From: Tribonema minus
Lineage: Eukaryota > Sar > Xanthophyceae > Tribonematales > Tribonemataceae
Assembly (NCBI GenBank): GCA_017506865.1
Contig: JAFCMP010000061.1
Location: forward strand, 302,506-366,505
Direction of reading: 5' to 3'
DNA length: 64,000 nt
The translations under genes and the position numbers were made by a program. Shown piece by piece: positions 9,663 to 21,200 of the stretch (within the stretch, counting starts at the first letter, position 1; every line of letters begins with the position of its first letter). Under the pieces are notes generated by a model. It was not told the DNA's origin, ran no database searches, and saw nothing but the letters and a program-made list of their open reading frames with translations.

Positions 9663-11015
9663 TAGACAGCCTGTGGCTGACCCTGCAGCGCGGCCGCCGG
9701 TGCGGGTGCTGCAAACTCGCGGTTAAAGCAGCCTGCAGGCGTTGTGGAAGGGGGGGTGACGGTGGTGGACCTCGGAGTTGAGGATAATGATGCGGAGGCG
9801 CTGCTGTTCTGCGTCAGCAGAGGCCGGCACTTGAGCGGGAGCGACGAAGTCGGAGGCTGCGTGGGTGAGGAGCGCGTAGCGGACACGGAGCCTTCGTAGG
9901 TCTCGAGGCGCTGGCGGAGAGCGGCGTTCTCCGCTTTGAGAGCGTCAACCTCGACCTGAGCAAGGACGAACACGAGGCGGGTATAGATAATGAGTTGTGT
10001 GCTGCGATGCTTGCACGGAGTGGTGATATGCCTAGCAACAGGCTGGCTCTGGCAGATAGTTGCCTTGACCTAAACGGGGGCAACAAGGCAAGCACGACAA
10101 GGCAAGCACTGCCACCACGCAAGCGCTGCGGCGCTGAGCTACATGCACGCGCAAGCCTGTAGGTAGTAACGAGCTGACAGAGCAGATGTGACACACACGA
10201 CGAGCGCTCGCGCTGGGATGAGTTGCACAGGGTCAACAGCACGAAGATACTCTGCTGAAGATAACCATCTCGTCCCAGATCACATCCCAATTGGTTTGAC
10301 AGAAACAGGTGGGTGTCAGTGACAGACAATCAAATGTGTAGACACTAAACACACACCTGAAGTCTCTCGGTCTCCTCTCGCTTGCGCTTGCGGGACAGGG
10401 CGGCGGACTCCCTGTTACGCAGCATTCTCTCGCGCCGCTGGGCCTCCTTCTTGGGATCAGAAAGAGCGTTGGTGCCGTCCTCCTCGTCGTTGTCAGATGA
10501 TGTCGACTCTGTGCGGGTGCTGGCGCTCGGCCGCTTGGCGGGGCGACCCTTTTTGCGCTCGCTGTCCAGCTTGACAAGAGGGGGCTGCAGGATAGATACA
10601 AGATAAGGATCGAGGTGGAACACGAGATGGTGAGTGGTGTTCAGCCGGCAGACTGTCAGAAACAACATGGCAATGCAGCAGAAAAGAGCCTGAAGATCAA
10701 CCTGAGCGAGCATCTTGCGGGCAGACAGAGCAGAACGCGCGTGAAGTTGAACCTAGGGTCGAAACACATCAAGCACCAGAGGATGAGCCTAAAAACACCT
10801 CACGCAGCTTTTTTTTCCTCAGTATTGATGAATCAACGGCACAGCGACTCTGGTTCCGGAGCACCAGCACCAGCGCGGAGGCGTACCTTGGCGGTGGTAG
10901 GTGTCTGCCGCAGGTTCGCCAGCGCAATCTTCCGCTGCTTTCTGGCCTCAGCAGCAGCGCTGGCTGCCGGCGTGGGGTCAGAGATGGATGCTAAGGGTGC
11001 CTCTGAGGCTGCCAT
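9662..11015 (-). CDS. bZIP transcription factor
   Basis: Three exons, 11015-10887, 10584-10357 and 9955-9662, all phase 0, encode about 216 residues. The N-terminal 43 residues are Ala-rich with a short basic stretch (EARKQRKIALANLR). Residues 54-62 read KKGRPAKRP, an AT-hook-like motif, followed by a Ser/Asp-rich linker. The basic region (about 90-113) is RRERMLRNRESAALSRKRK, with the diagnostic N-x7-R spacing at N100 and R108. A leucine-zipper heptad series follows across the exon 2/3 junction (ETERLQVEVDALKAENAAL then RQRLETY). The C-terminus is Ser/Thr/Pro-rich, as in transactivation domains. It should bind DNA as a dimer in the nucleus; subfamily and targets are unknown. The start is the first in-frame ATG, and an in-frame extension upstream exists without ATG. 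The gene is divergent from the glutathione peroxidase gene. Confidence 0.85.
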
Positions 11016-11354
11016 GGTGCCTCCGCTGCTGCTAGGAGCTTGGATACTCTTTGTAGCCGCTGTCACCACTCGCTCCGCCACGTGTTGATCGACCACGACC
11101 AAGAGTGTAAAATGCGCGTGGAGGTTATGCTTTGCGTGGCGGAATGCGAGAGAGCGACAGCGGCTGCCTACTGGTGGCTGGCAGAGTGTTGATTTCTTCC
11201 CTTGGCTGAGAACCTAGCCTGTAAAGTAGTGAATTCTTAAAGTTTTTTGAAGCGTTTGTCCGCGCACTGTTCCCAGAAAGGGGGAGGTGAAGCTGGCCTG
11301 AAGGTGACACTCCTACTTCAAGTAAACCTCGGGGACGTCGTTGAGAGCCTAACG
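11016..11354. promoter_or_regulatory. Divergent promoter region between bZIP and glutathione peroxidase genes
   Basis: The two start codons, 11015 (-) and 11355 (+), are only 339 bp apart, so both 5' UTRs and core promoters must share this segment unless unseen upstream exons exist. I find no clear TATA box. The AT-rich centre (about 11219-11250, with a GAATTC and a TTTTTT run) is the most AT-rich part. Confidence 0.5.
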
Positions 11355-14300
11355 ATGAGGTAAGAGGACGTGAGGCTGCTGACTAACCTACGCTACGAAG
11401 TTTGAAGACTGCGGCAACAACACGCTTGCAGTTCGGACTTGAGTTGCACAGGGCAGCAGCGTGCTTTGGCGTGCGTCAGTTTGGCAGCGCCTGTCCTCTT
11501 CGACGGCGATGATTGCTGGCTCTGTAGTCTTACACATGTCAAGCTTTACTTGCTCATGCTGTGCGCATTTCAGGGAGCATATCGCATTGCGTCATGCACA
11601 GGCGCATGCTGCACACATACTGTTACGCCAGCACCGTGACACTTCAAAAGTCCCACTAGCTGCATGGGTAGCGCGTAAAGGTGCGCTTCTAGATCCCACT
11701 TGCTTCCCTGAAGGTTGTACTGCAGTTGCGTCATGACACACGCCACGCGGATGACAATGTTTTCATAGATGCATAGGCCCCTTCCCTCATGCTGGTTTCC
11801 TGGCTCTGTCATCTGCACCAACCTGCAGGCCAACACTTGCTGCCGCAGTGGGGGCGCTTGCAGCAACGTCACTATGCCCCGCAGCACAGGCGTTCACGCT
11901 CCGGCCGCACACGATGATCGGTGACTCCCTCAGCAGCAGCAGCAGCACACGCAGCAGCGGCGCAACATATACCCCCTCTGAGTTGACATCGAGCGCTGTC
12001 ACCAGTCGCAAGCGGTTTCTGGAGCGGACTGGCGCGGCGGTTGCTGCTGCGACAGGGCTAGTGACCTGGCAGCCCGGTACGGCGAGCGCGGGGGGAGTGT
12101 CCGTTGCTGAAACGATGGTGCCATTCAAGGGGAAGCAGGTGAAGGTGGGGGACCAGCTCGGGCCCAAGGCCACACTGGTGGTGAGTGGTTGTGGTGTTCG
12201 CAGAAGAATCATGTGCTGCTGGCATGCGCAGGCGCGTTGTTGCAGAGTGGTCTCATTCGCGGTCATGCTGCGGGCTGGCCATCAAGCGTTTTTTACATCA
12301 AATGCGGTGCCGAACCGGCAGCCACATGGTTGATTGTTTACTCAAGGTTTTTACACATGTTCGCTAGCTGCCGCTCCCAGTGATGCATGCACTGCTCCTC
12401 TGTCATGTTTGTGAAACACAACAACTACGTGCAATCTCTGTGCGGGTTTGCTCATGGGGCGACATCTGCGCCACGGACGTCGCACGCACTGGCGCTTGTG
12501 GTTGCATGGGCGGAGAGCAGAGTGTTGAGGACAGAAGCGAGTGGCGGGGTGCGTGTGAAATGAGGTGATTTGCGGGAGATGTGGTAATCGTCAGCAATGA
12601 TTCAACTCACTCAAATCTGGCATGACCTCAAGATGACGTGTTCGCGGGGTGTAAAGGTCGGCGCAACATACACATGGCCAAGCTTGCGCACGCAGACACA
12701 ATGTTCAAGTGTCACCTGCCACTTGCAGTGGCATGACTTTTTGCACTTCCGGCTGCGCATTGCTCGTGGAGCAGGTGAATGTGGCAAGCTACTGCGCACT
12801 GACGCCGCAGTACAAGGACCTGGTGCAGCTGTGGGACTTGTACCACGACCAGGGATTGCAGGTGGGCCTTAGTTGAAGCGTTGAAGCGACAATTTGCACC
12901 GGTGGACGGAGACAAAGTGTAATCAGTCATATGCTGTAATATGGTTGAAATAGGTAGTGTGATGGCAGCAGTGCTCAATACACAAGCTCAGTCTGGTTTG
13001 CGCTGCGCGTTGAGATGATGCTTTGCAGGGCTAGCAGCTGGGCAGCCGTGCAAGTGCTTTTGTGGTACTTGAAGTACGTAGGCTCGTCCGCCTATGCTCA
13101 TATCTCACACCATGACGATTGCATGTGCCATGTGAAGCTCAGGGTGTTGGTCAGGGTTAGCATAAGCGTTAAAGCCAGCATGTGCGGCTGCGTGAATCAC
13201 AGTACCCGGCTCAGTGTGCTGCCTTTGCAATGGAATACCTGCCAGGCTGTGAAAGCCGGCGTCAGGTGAAGTTCACCACACTCTTGCACTTGGTAACATT
13301 GTCGCCCCCAGGCACAGGTTTTGATACCCCCCAGTCAAGCGTTTATACATATACATACCGTTGCTGAGCATTGTGCGCATAGCTCGCCATCGCCTACTCC
13401 GTGCTGAGCACTGGTGCCCTGTCAGAGGCTGCGCACTGCCAGAGCACTGCTCCCTGTCGCCGCAGCCTCTCATGGCTCTCTGCGATGGATTTTTTGGGGG
13501 GTGTCCGTGCTTGCCTGTCATCGCCCCAGGTCGCCGTTGCGTGACTACACCAAGAGGGATCATGTGGAAGTGTAATGGTGAACTTCTGTGCCAGCACTCT
13601 GACTTGCCCCTGTAGGGCAGTCTTTTTGCGGCGGGCTCTGTATGAATTCCATTTTATGAGATGAATTCATGGCTACCAGACGATGAACTTAGCGCATCAG
13701 GTTTGGAGATGAAGCTCTGCGCGTATTCTAGCATATGTACTGTCGTGTACCGCATTCACCATTGAAGTTGCAGCATAGCGAAGATACTAATCATAGCTCA
13801 CCCCATTGCGCGCCGTTGCAATTGCAGATCCTCGCAATGCCCTGCAATCAATTTGGACAGCAGGTACGCCGTTGAGTCTTGCTGCTTATTTGGTCATGTC
13901 AACGTAGGTACACCCGTTGAGTCTTTATGCTTGTTTGGTCATGTCATAAAGACATGATGTCAGCTGAGTGGTGTAAGTTGCGCTTTCTGAGGCTGTCAAG
14001 GCCTTGAGCACGATTTCAATTGCTACGGGAAGCACAATATGAACAGTACAAAACAACTAGCTTCAGCAACCTACGAAAAGATTTGTCGTTGTAGGTTGTG
14101 ATAGACGCGTGGCATAGAGGGCCGCTCCGCCGCCCCTGTGTTGTGTCTCGCATGCCTCTGTGATTTTGCAGCCCCTTGTTTGATGTACGCACATGGCCAA
14201 TGGCCAAATGCCATATGGCTCAATCAAAGGGCAATTTTCATGTTTTACTTGGGTGTGCTGTGGCATTTGTTGATCAACCTTGCATCATCACTTGATAGTG

Positions 14301-14761
14301 CCAAGTGTTGCGTTTGTGCAATGCAGCTCAACACAATGCTATATACCGTTTGACATTGTTGCAATGATTTCCTTGCATGCGGCTTCTTGCATGTGGCTGG
14401 TGCAATTACCGCACTGCTCTTTGAAGCTGTCAAATCTTGACAGCAACTGCTGTGGTTCGCAAACACCACAAATCACAACGAATGAGGGGCACTTGCAGTA
14501 TCTGCGCAATTGGCCGTCATCTTTTTCATGGCATATTGATGTACTTGCCTTTCATGGCATGTAGACAAACAATGGCATTGCACCTCTACACAAGGCAACA
14601 GTGTCAGAGGGCATGCGCGCACCAAAAGCCGGCACTGCAGGATGTGGTGCCACTCCAAGGCGTAATCCATTTGCGACATAGAACTGCCCATGCTTTTCTT
14701 TGGTGCTACTTGATTCCATGCAGCTATACATCTACAAGGAGAGTCTGGAATGCATACTTGC

Positions 14762-14792
<31 letters not shown>

Positions 14793-16578
14793 ACAATCCA
14801 CCGCTAACTGGCTGCCCATAGAGTGGCACATGCGCGCTTCTGAAGCTGAGTAGGCTGTTTCACACCGCACAGTGACGTGCAAATGCTCAAACATATGTGG
14901 CTGTGTCCTGCGTGCAGCGGTGAAATGACGGCCTGTGACTGCCAAAGCCACATGGCATCATTACATAATGCAGAGGGCCTCTCTTTCACGTTTTGGCGCA
15001 TTGATGAGCGTGGCTGCGCATAGCCATGTGACCCGCAATGCGGCCCGGCACCTGTAGGGGCTGCATATACCAGCATCAGCCGATGCTGTATCTAGCTGGC
15101 CTACTGAACATGTGAGATGTTTTACTGAACACCCAACAGGAGCCTGAGGCAGACGTTGACGTCATCCGCAAGGACATGAAGGCGCGCTTCAACGTGCAGT
15201 TCCCGATCTTCGACAAGATTGACGTGAACGGCGCCACCACACACCCACTCTATGCGGTACGTACAGTAGCGACACTTATGGCACTATTTACATGGCAACG
15301 GGCCTTGCGTCATGTACTGGTATTGCGTACTTGATGGCATGCAACAGTCTCCCTCTGAAGACAGCCTAACCCCCCCTCCCCTCCAACACCATCACCAGCT
15401 GAGTCCCCACAGCGGCATGTGCATGCGTTTTTGAAGTGTGAGTAGACTGTCTCACACTGCACAGTGACGTGCATATGCTCAGACATTTGCGGTTGCTCCT
15501 CTGCGTGCAGCGGTGAAATGATGGCTTGTGACCGCCAGAGCCACCTGGCATTACGCTATCATGTCATGCAGAGGGGCCCCTTTTGCGTTTTGTCGCTGTC
15601 GAGCGTTCTTGCGCGTAGCCACGGGACCTGGAATGCGGCCTGGCACCTGTGGGGGCTGCATAACAAGCACCGCGTGATGCTTGATCAAGTGAACGTGTTT
15701 TTTTTTACGGCGACTGTGCTGCAACTCTGTTGCTGCTGCAGGCCATGAAGAGCTACGAGCCCGAGTTGAGCGGCTACGGGCCCAAGGTCAACTGGAACTT
15801 TGAGAAGTTTCTGCTGGATGCATCTGGTGAGCGGTCACTGTGTAAAAGTAGATGCTGAGCACTGCTGCTTGCGTCCGGTCAAGTGTCGTCTGCTGCCTTT
15901 TCGACCAAGTTTTTGTAGACGAGGATGTTGACTCATATCATTGAGCCCTGCCGCATGCATTTGGTCAGAGTCATCTGTTGTCTTGTGTGAGAGAACACCG
16001 AGCCTCTCGGACAGTGCCACCTACCACGCAGCAGATCGTTGAAGTGTACAGTACCTCAAGTTGCATACCGGCCGTTAGAGCTTTATTAAGCTGCTTTAAA
16101 CGGCGAGATACACGAGGCGTCAGCGCTCAGGTGTCAGCGGCGGCGACGCCGGACTGCTGCAGTTGACGCACCGCAGAAGAGTTCTGTGCACATGGTGAAT
16201 GAATTGCAGAAGCCTCAACTCAAAGGCGGCAATTACCAAGCACCGCTTCAAGCCAGATGCTATCCGCTCGCAGCTGAATTTCCTCAGACGTTGCGCGCGT
16301 GTGGGCTGCTCCATGTGCGTGCATCAAAGCTGTCCACCCCGGCGCTTCCACCATGACTACTCTGCTGTGCGCACGCCTGGCATCGAAGCTTATTCACAGT
16401 GATAAATGTACCCTAATGGTTGCACCATAACTTTGCTGTTTGTACAGGTACCCCGGTGCGGCGCTACCGGCCAGGCGTGCTCGTCACCGACCCCACAGTG
16501 CTCGACGATGTGGCAGCGCTCATCAAGAAGGGCAAGCTGAGCGCGAGAAAGAAGGCCACCAGCGTCAACAATTACTAG
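11355..16578 (+). CDS. Plastid-targeted glutathione peroxidase (Cys type)
   Basis: Seven exons: 11355-11359, 11829-12180, 12775-12861, 13828-13863, 15140-15256, 15742-15826, 16448-16578. All phases match, giving 270 residues. Thiol-dependent reduction of hydrogen peroxide or lipid hydroperoxides is expected. The catalytic tetrad is present: C126 (VNVASYCALTPQYK), Q156 (MPCNQFGQQ), W217 and N218 (VNWNFEKF). Cysteine replaces selenocysteine. The usual resolving Cys between the NQFG block and QFPIFDK is absent (VIRKDMKARFNVQFP), which is odd for a thioredoxin-dependent member. Residues 1-23 form a hydrophobic signal peptide ending AQA, then F24, as in ASAFAP-type bipartite plastid presequences. 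Residues 61-89 (SRKRFLE, hydrophobic stretch, TASA) resemble a Tat-like lumen signal. The first coding exon holds only ATG AG; it is chosen because its GTAAGA donor and phase fit exactly. Confidence 0.85.
13864..13955 (+). repeat. Short tandem repeat in glutathione peroxidase intron 4
   Basis: Two ~45-bp units start at the donor of exon 4: GGTACGCCGTTGAGTCTTGC and GGTACACCCGTTGAGTCTTT, each followed by TGCTTRTTTGGTCATGTCA. The duplication carries a second donor-like GGTAC. Confidence 0.7.
14755..15690 (+). repeat. Intron segment duplicated on both sides of glutathione peroxidase exon 5
   Basis: About 14790-15065 (intron 4) and 15395-15668 (intron 5) are diverged copies. Both start after a C tract (C31 at 14762-14792), then share AGTGGCACATGCGCGCTTCT-like sequence, CACAGTGACGTGCAWATGCTC, GTGCAGCGGTGAAATGAYGG and CACCTGTRGGGGCTGCATA. 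Exon 5 (15140-15256) lies between them, unduplicated. Confidence 0.7.
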
Positions 16579-18219
16579 ACGGCTGTATCATAACCAACGG
16601 TTTCGTGCTTCTTTAGCCATCAGTGGCCCATCACATAACCGCAAGACAGCACATTCAATATTTACAACACTCAATGGAACTTTCTTACGGCTATTGGACA
16701 GGTTGGAAACCACTTCCATCTCTGTGCGCCATATAGCAGTCACTGCCTCCCGCCCTCGTGTGTGATTTGCTCGCATCGAGCCGCCATTTATGTTATAAAT
16801 AACATGTGGCTGCTCTCTTCGCTTGCTTGCACTTGCACTGCTGCCGGCTTTCGTCTCTACCACGGCACACTCGATGGTAAGACGCTTTGCCTGTACTTTT
16901 ATTATATTCCACCTGTGGCTGTGGAAATGCCATGTTGTAGGTGTGTCGCCTTGTTCTCACTCTTGGATGTAGCATGCAAAGCTTGCACGCCACACCCCGC
17001 CCCCCACATCACCCCCAACAAAGCACCCGCAAGCGACTGTCCCCCACATACTAGCAGGGATACCAAACAAAGCTACAAGACTCTCCCCCCACAGACAGAC
17101 CCGTCTTAGGGCCACCCAGCTCCACGCAGACTCCATCTCAAAGTTTTCATGCAGGCCAAGGTCACCATAATGGGCCCCGAACTGGAGATTGTGGCTATCT
17201 ACGTGAACCCCGATATCATAAGGATAAGCAGAGGGAGTCACTGGGCGCCAGGCGCTGACGCTAGAAAGAAAGGCTATATAACTAAGCAAAGCATCGCCTC
17301 CTTGATGAGCGGGACGGTGGTTCACCAGGCCTCCCATATCACGCCCAACAAAGCATCCGCAAGCGACTGTCCCCCACACACTAGCAGGGATACCAAACAA
17401 AGCTACAAGACTCTCCCCCCACAGACAGACCCGTCTTAGGGCCACCCAGCTCCACGCAGACTCCATCTCAAAGTTTTCATGCAGGCCAAGGTCACCATAA
17501 TGGGCCCTGAACTGGAGATTGTGGCTATCTACGTGAACCCCGATATCATAAAGATAAGCAGAGGGAGTCACTGGGCGCCAGGCGCTGACGCTAGAAAGAA
17601 AGGCTATATAACTAAGCAAAGCATCGCCTCCTTGATGAGCGGGACGGTGGTTCACCGGGCCTGCCATATCACGCCCAACAAAGCATCCGCAAGCGACTGT
17701 CCCCCACACACTAGCAGGGATACCAAACAAAGCTGCCTGTACATGTATACATGATGAAGCGAAGTTTTTTACCCCCGAGAACCTCCCATACGGTTATACA
17801 TACCCTGCCACGATACATACCCCCTACTTATGAAAAATGGACACCGCAGCAGAGCGTCATGGCCGTGGCCTGCCGGGCCTCATCAGTGTGTTTCAGCATG
17901 CTTGAGCTCTACTGGCGCCTAGAACGCCGCGTCATCAGCCTGACGGCCACTTCCGCGTGCTAAGCTCAGGACCAAATTTGCAGCAGGAGAGGGAGGCCTT
18001 TTCCTCCCCGACGCTTCCTCTCTCGGCCATCTGATGGCTATCAGACGCTGATGGAACAGTAAACCTAGACAAGAGCCGCTAAACTGGTCGCATCAGCCTG
18101 TCGGCGATTGACAACAGCCACCAGACGGAGGACTTTTTGAAGTTGTATATTATGTTGGGCTGCTGAAGTGCGAGGAGGGCAGCAGCGGCAGCACCGCCTG
18201 ACTTTCGCCAGCGAGAGCC
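16579..18219. other. Intergenic region between glutathione peroxidase and corepressor genes
   Basis: It contains the likely 3' UTR of glutathione peroxidase (from 16579), a TATAAATAA-type AT-rich patch at 16793-16802, the 330-bp satellite (17003-17733, listed separately) and about 450 bp of unremarkable sequence before the corepressor ATG, which serves as its presumed promoter. GC content is lower here than in the flanking genes. Confidence 0.5.
17003..17733. repeat. 330-bp tandem satellite, 2.2 copies
   Basis: CCCAACAAAGCAYCCGCAAG recurs at 17013, 17343 and 17673, an exact 330-bp period, and copies differ at only a few bases. Because 330 is a multiple of three, a minus-strand frame of ~257 codons (17730-16957) stays open through the array. 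Each plus-strand unit also encodes a ~95-codon frame (MQAKVTIMGPELEIVAIYVN...). The open frames may be a by-product of periodicity, and I recognise no family. Confidence 0.85.
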
Positions 18220-21200
18220 ATGAAACGTGAATGGGAGACAAAGGAGTTCGGGCTTGAGCCTCGGCATAAGCGCGTCAGGGCCCCAAGCGAAGAGGGGGAA
18301 ATACCGGATGCGCTCGGCCCTGCCGCTGTTGCTGCCGCTGCTGCCACTGGCCCTGGATCCGAAGCCCAGCAGGTATGCTCGGCGCCTCACAATCATCTTC
18401 CTGAGTTGCATCCTCTATTCTGGCTCAAAGCAGAGCGTTCTCTGGTGTCATTTGATTGAGGGTCGCTTCTGGTGTGTTTGCTTTCGTTTCACACTTCATT
18501 CAGCTCACGATGGATATCAACGCCACCTTGTGGGTGTGTCGGATTGCCTCACTACGGCACGACTTTATGAGTCCGTTGAATGATTCCAGCAGACTTTCAG
18601 CATTGTTGGCGATGGTGGTGCACTGCACTATACCGCCAGGCCGCGTGCTATGTGCCTTCAACACTTTTGCTGACTCCTTGCGCCGACACAAGAGTTATCA
18701 CTGGCACTTTGTTGTGCATTATTGACTGCACCACGTCGTAGTGCATTTGGCTATGGCCCTCGAATGCGTCGCAGTTGCCACTTCTGACCCTCGCGATGAC
18801 GCGACCCTCCCACGTTTTCATCGCTCCTTGTGGTTCTCCCCGCGTGCGCGCTCAAAAGCGTCAACGCCGCGCGTAAATCTGTAGTGACATCAACACACAT
18901 TCCTCTATCCTAAACGACACCTCGGTCACGTGCAAGCGGCAGCGCAGACAACTGCAGCCGCCACGTGAAAGCGCCATCGGCTCCATTGACACCCTTGAAT
19001 GCCGACGCCGCACCAAAGCACCCCCCCCCCCCATCTCCCCCCTCCCCTCCTCGTGCCCCACTCACCCTCTCCCCCCTACCTACTCATCAACAGGGCAGCG
19101 GCAGCGGCGGCCAAGACCCCGCCTCCCCTCGCCTAGCCCTAGCCGGCAATGGCTTCGGCACCCTAGGCATGGCCCACATCGGCCCCCGTCCGGGATCCGG
19201 TGGCGGCGGCGGCGGCAGCGGCGGCGGCGGCGGCAGCGGCGGCGGCGGCGGCAGCGATCATCTGCCCGTGCGCCGCGCCGGCAGTTTCATCGAGCGGCCA
19301 GGCCCTGTGCGGGAGTACTCGACTGGCGGCCGCGGCGGCGGCGGCGGCGACAGGTTTGCTGGAGCTGCGGGCGGCGGCGGCGGCGGCGGCGGTGGCGGCG
19401 AGGAGTTTGGGCGGTTTGGTGGCGCGTTTGGGCGGCGCGGCGGCCGCGGCGGCGGCGGAGGGCGGTGGGCGGGGCGCGGGCGGTTTGGCGGTGCGTGCGC
19501 GTCTGCAGCTTGTCGGTCATGCAGGATGCTGCAAAGTAGTTTTGTAGTACTGTGGTGCTTTTGTGCACTGTTGCTGATGATGCGTTTTGCCTCAGGGGCA
19601 AGGGCAGGCTTGAGTGCAGACCAAGCAGCATACGTTCTGCAAGGAGGCGCACTGGGGGAGGGGGGGGGGGGGGGGGAGCCGTGTGCTGCTTTTTCCGGCT
19701 CCTCGGAGCGTGGCAGCTGGAGCAAGTGGTACACGTACCTTTTCACTATGTTCCTGTTGCTCAGACCTAGGGCTGCTGGTGTGTGGCCAGCAGGTGCACA
19801 AGCACTGTAGCTTTAGGGAGTGACTGGTGGGCCAGGGGGCCCGCCGCTCCCTTGCTGCCGCCGCTCTTTGTGACACAATTGCTTGCCATGTGCCAGCTTG
19901 ACTGTGCATACAACGCAGCGCCGCCGCCGGCGCGTCCGATAAGGCTGCCGCGCGGCAGCTTGACACTGTATTCCACCTTCATTTGCATCACAACACTCGG
20001 TCGGTGCTCATGGGGGGGGCGGGGGATGACCGCCACAGTACACAAGCAGTACACAAACAGTCTACTTCAAGTCCACTGCGTGCGTGCGTGATTTGGATCT
20101 GAGTTTCCTTCCGAACCGTCCACAAGCACACCACCAGCCGCCGATTTGGCTCAGTTCGAGTCCACGTACACTCCATTTGCAGTTCACTTGCGGTCCACTG
20201 GTGCCTGCCCGCCGCTGCGCTGCTGGCCGCCTCGCGCATGAACTTCACTGTGACGAGTGTGCAAACAAGGGGGTACGGCGCAGTCCACCCACAGTCCGCA
20301 GCGTACCGCGTGCGGTGCACGCCGCCGCTCAGCAGCTGCGACCTCCCGACGCAGATCCACAAACAGTCCACTTACAGTCCACTCACGGTCCCCACCACTT
20401 GCGCCGCCGCCTCCGCGACAGGCCGATTCGCGCGCGAGTTCCCCCCCGACGAGTCCGCATACGGCCCCCCCCTGGGGGGTTACGCGGACCTAGTGGACCC
20501 CCAGTCGCGCATGCTGGAGCGGCGTGCAAGTCTCGGAAGCGTCGTCGCCGCCGCGCCGCCGCCAGGGGGCAGGGGCCCTGGCGGCAGTTTCACGCCGCGT
20601 AACGGCGACGGCGGCGGCGGCGGCGACAGGCGCGGCGGCGGCGGCGGCGGCCGTGGGCTGCAGCGGTTCTCGTCGTGGCACCAGGGGCCGCTGCCGCTGC
20701 TCCCCCCACCCATCAAGGTGCGCCGCCGTCCCTGCTTCGTGGGGTGTGTGTGCTGTGCTTAGGGTTAGCGTTAGACTTAGGTGCGTATGTACGTGTGCGC
20801 GCGCGCGCGTGCGGATGGGCCGATTCTCTCTTCTTCATGGGTGTGTGTGTGTGTGCTGTGCTTAGGGTTAGGGGTGGGTGGGTGCAATGTGGCGTGCGTG
20901 TTTTCGCGCGCGCACGCATGCGGATGGGCCGGGTTTCTGTGTGTCAGCGCTCGTCGGCAGTGGGCAGTGCTCAATTGCACATTGGTCAGTGCTCGTTCAT
21001 TCTCAGTGGTCAGTGCTCATTCCGCGCATTGGTCAATACATACATGCCTTCAGCTGCAGTGTGTCGAGGAAGTGGGGCCCGCGAACGTTTGGAAAGGCCA
21101 GCCATAACTGATCAGTGTCGGCAGCAATGGGTTCATCTTGTCAGCGGTGAATCGACCAGAGAGCGCTGTGTCAGCTACAATGTTGTGCGCATTTTAAAGC

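Noticed and set aside
16957-17730. Minus-strand 257-codon frame in the satellite as a gene
   Set aside because: Openness is explained by a 330-bp period divisible by three. No family recognised and no promoter or splice context; kept only as a repeat and a finding.
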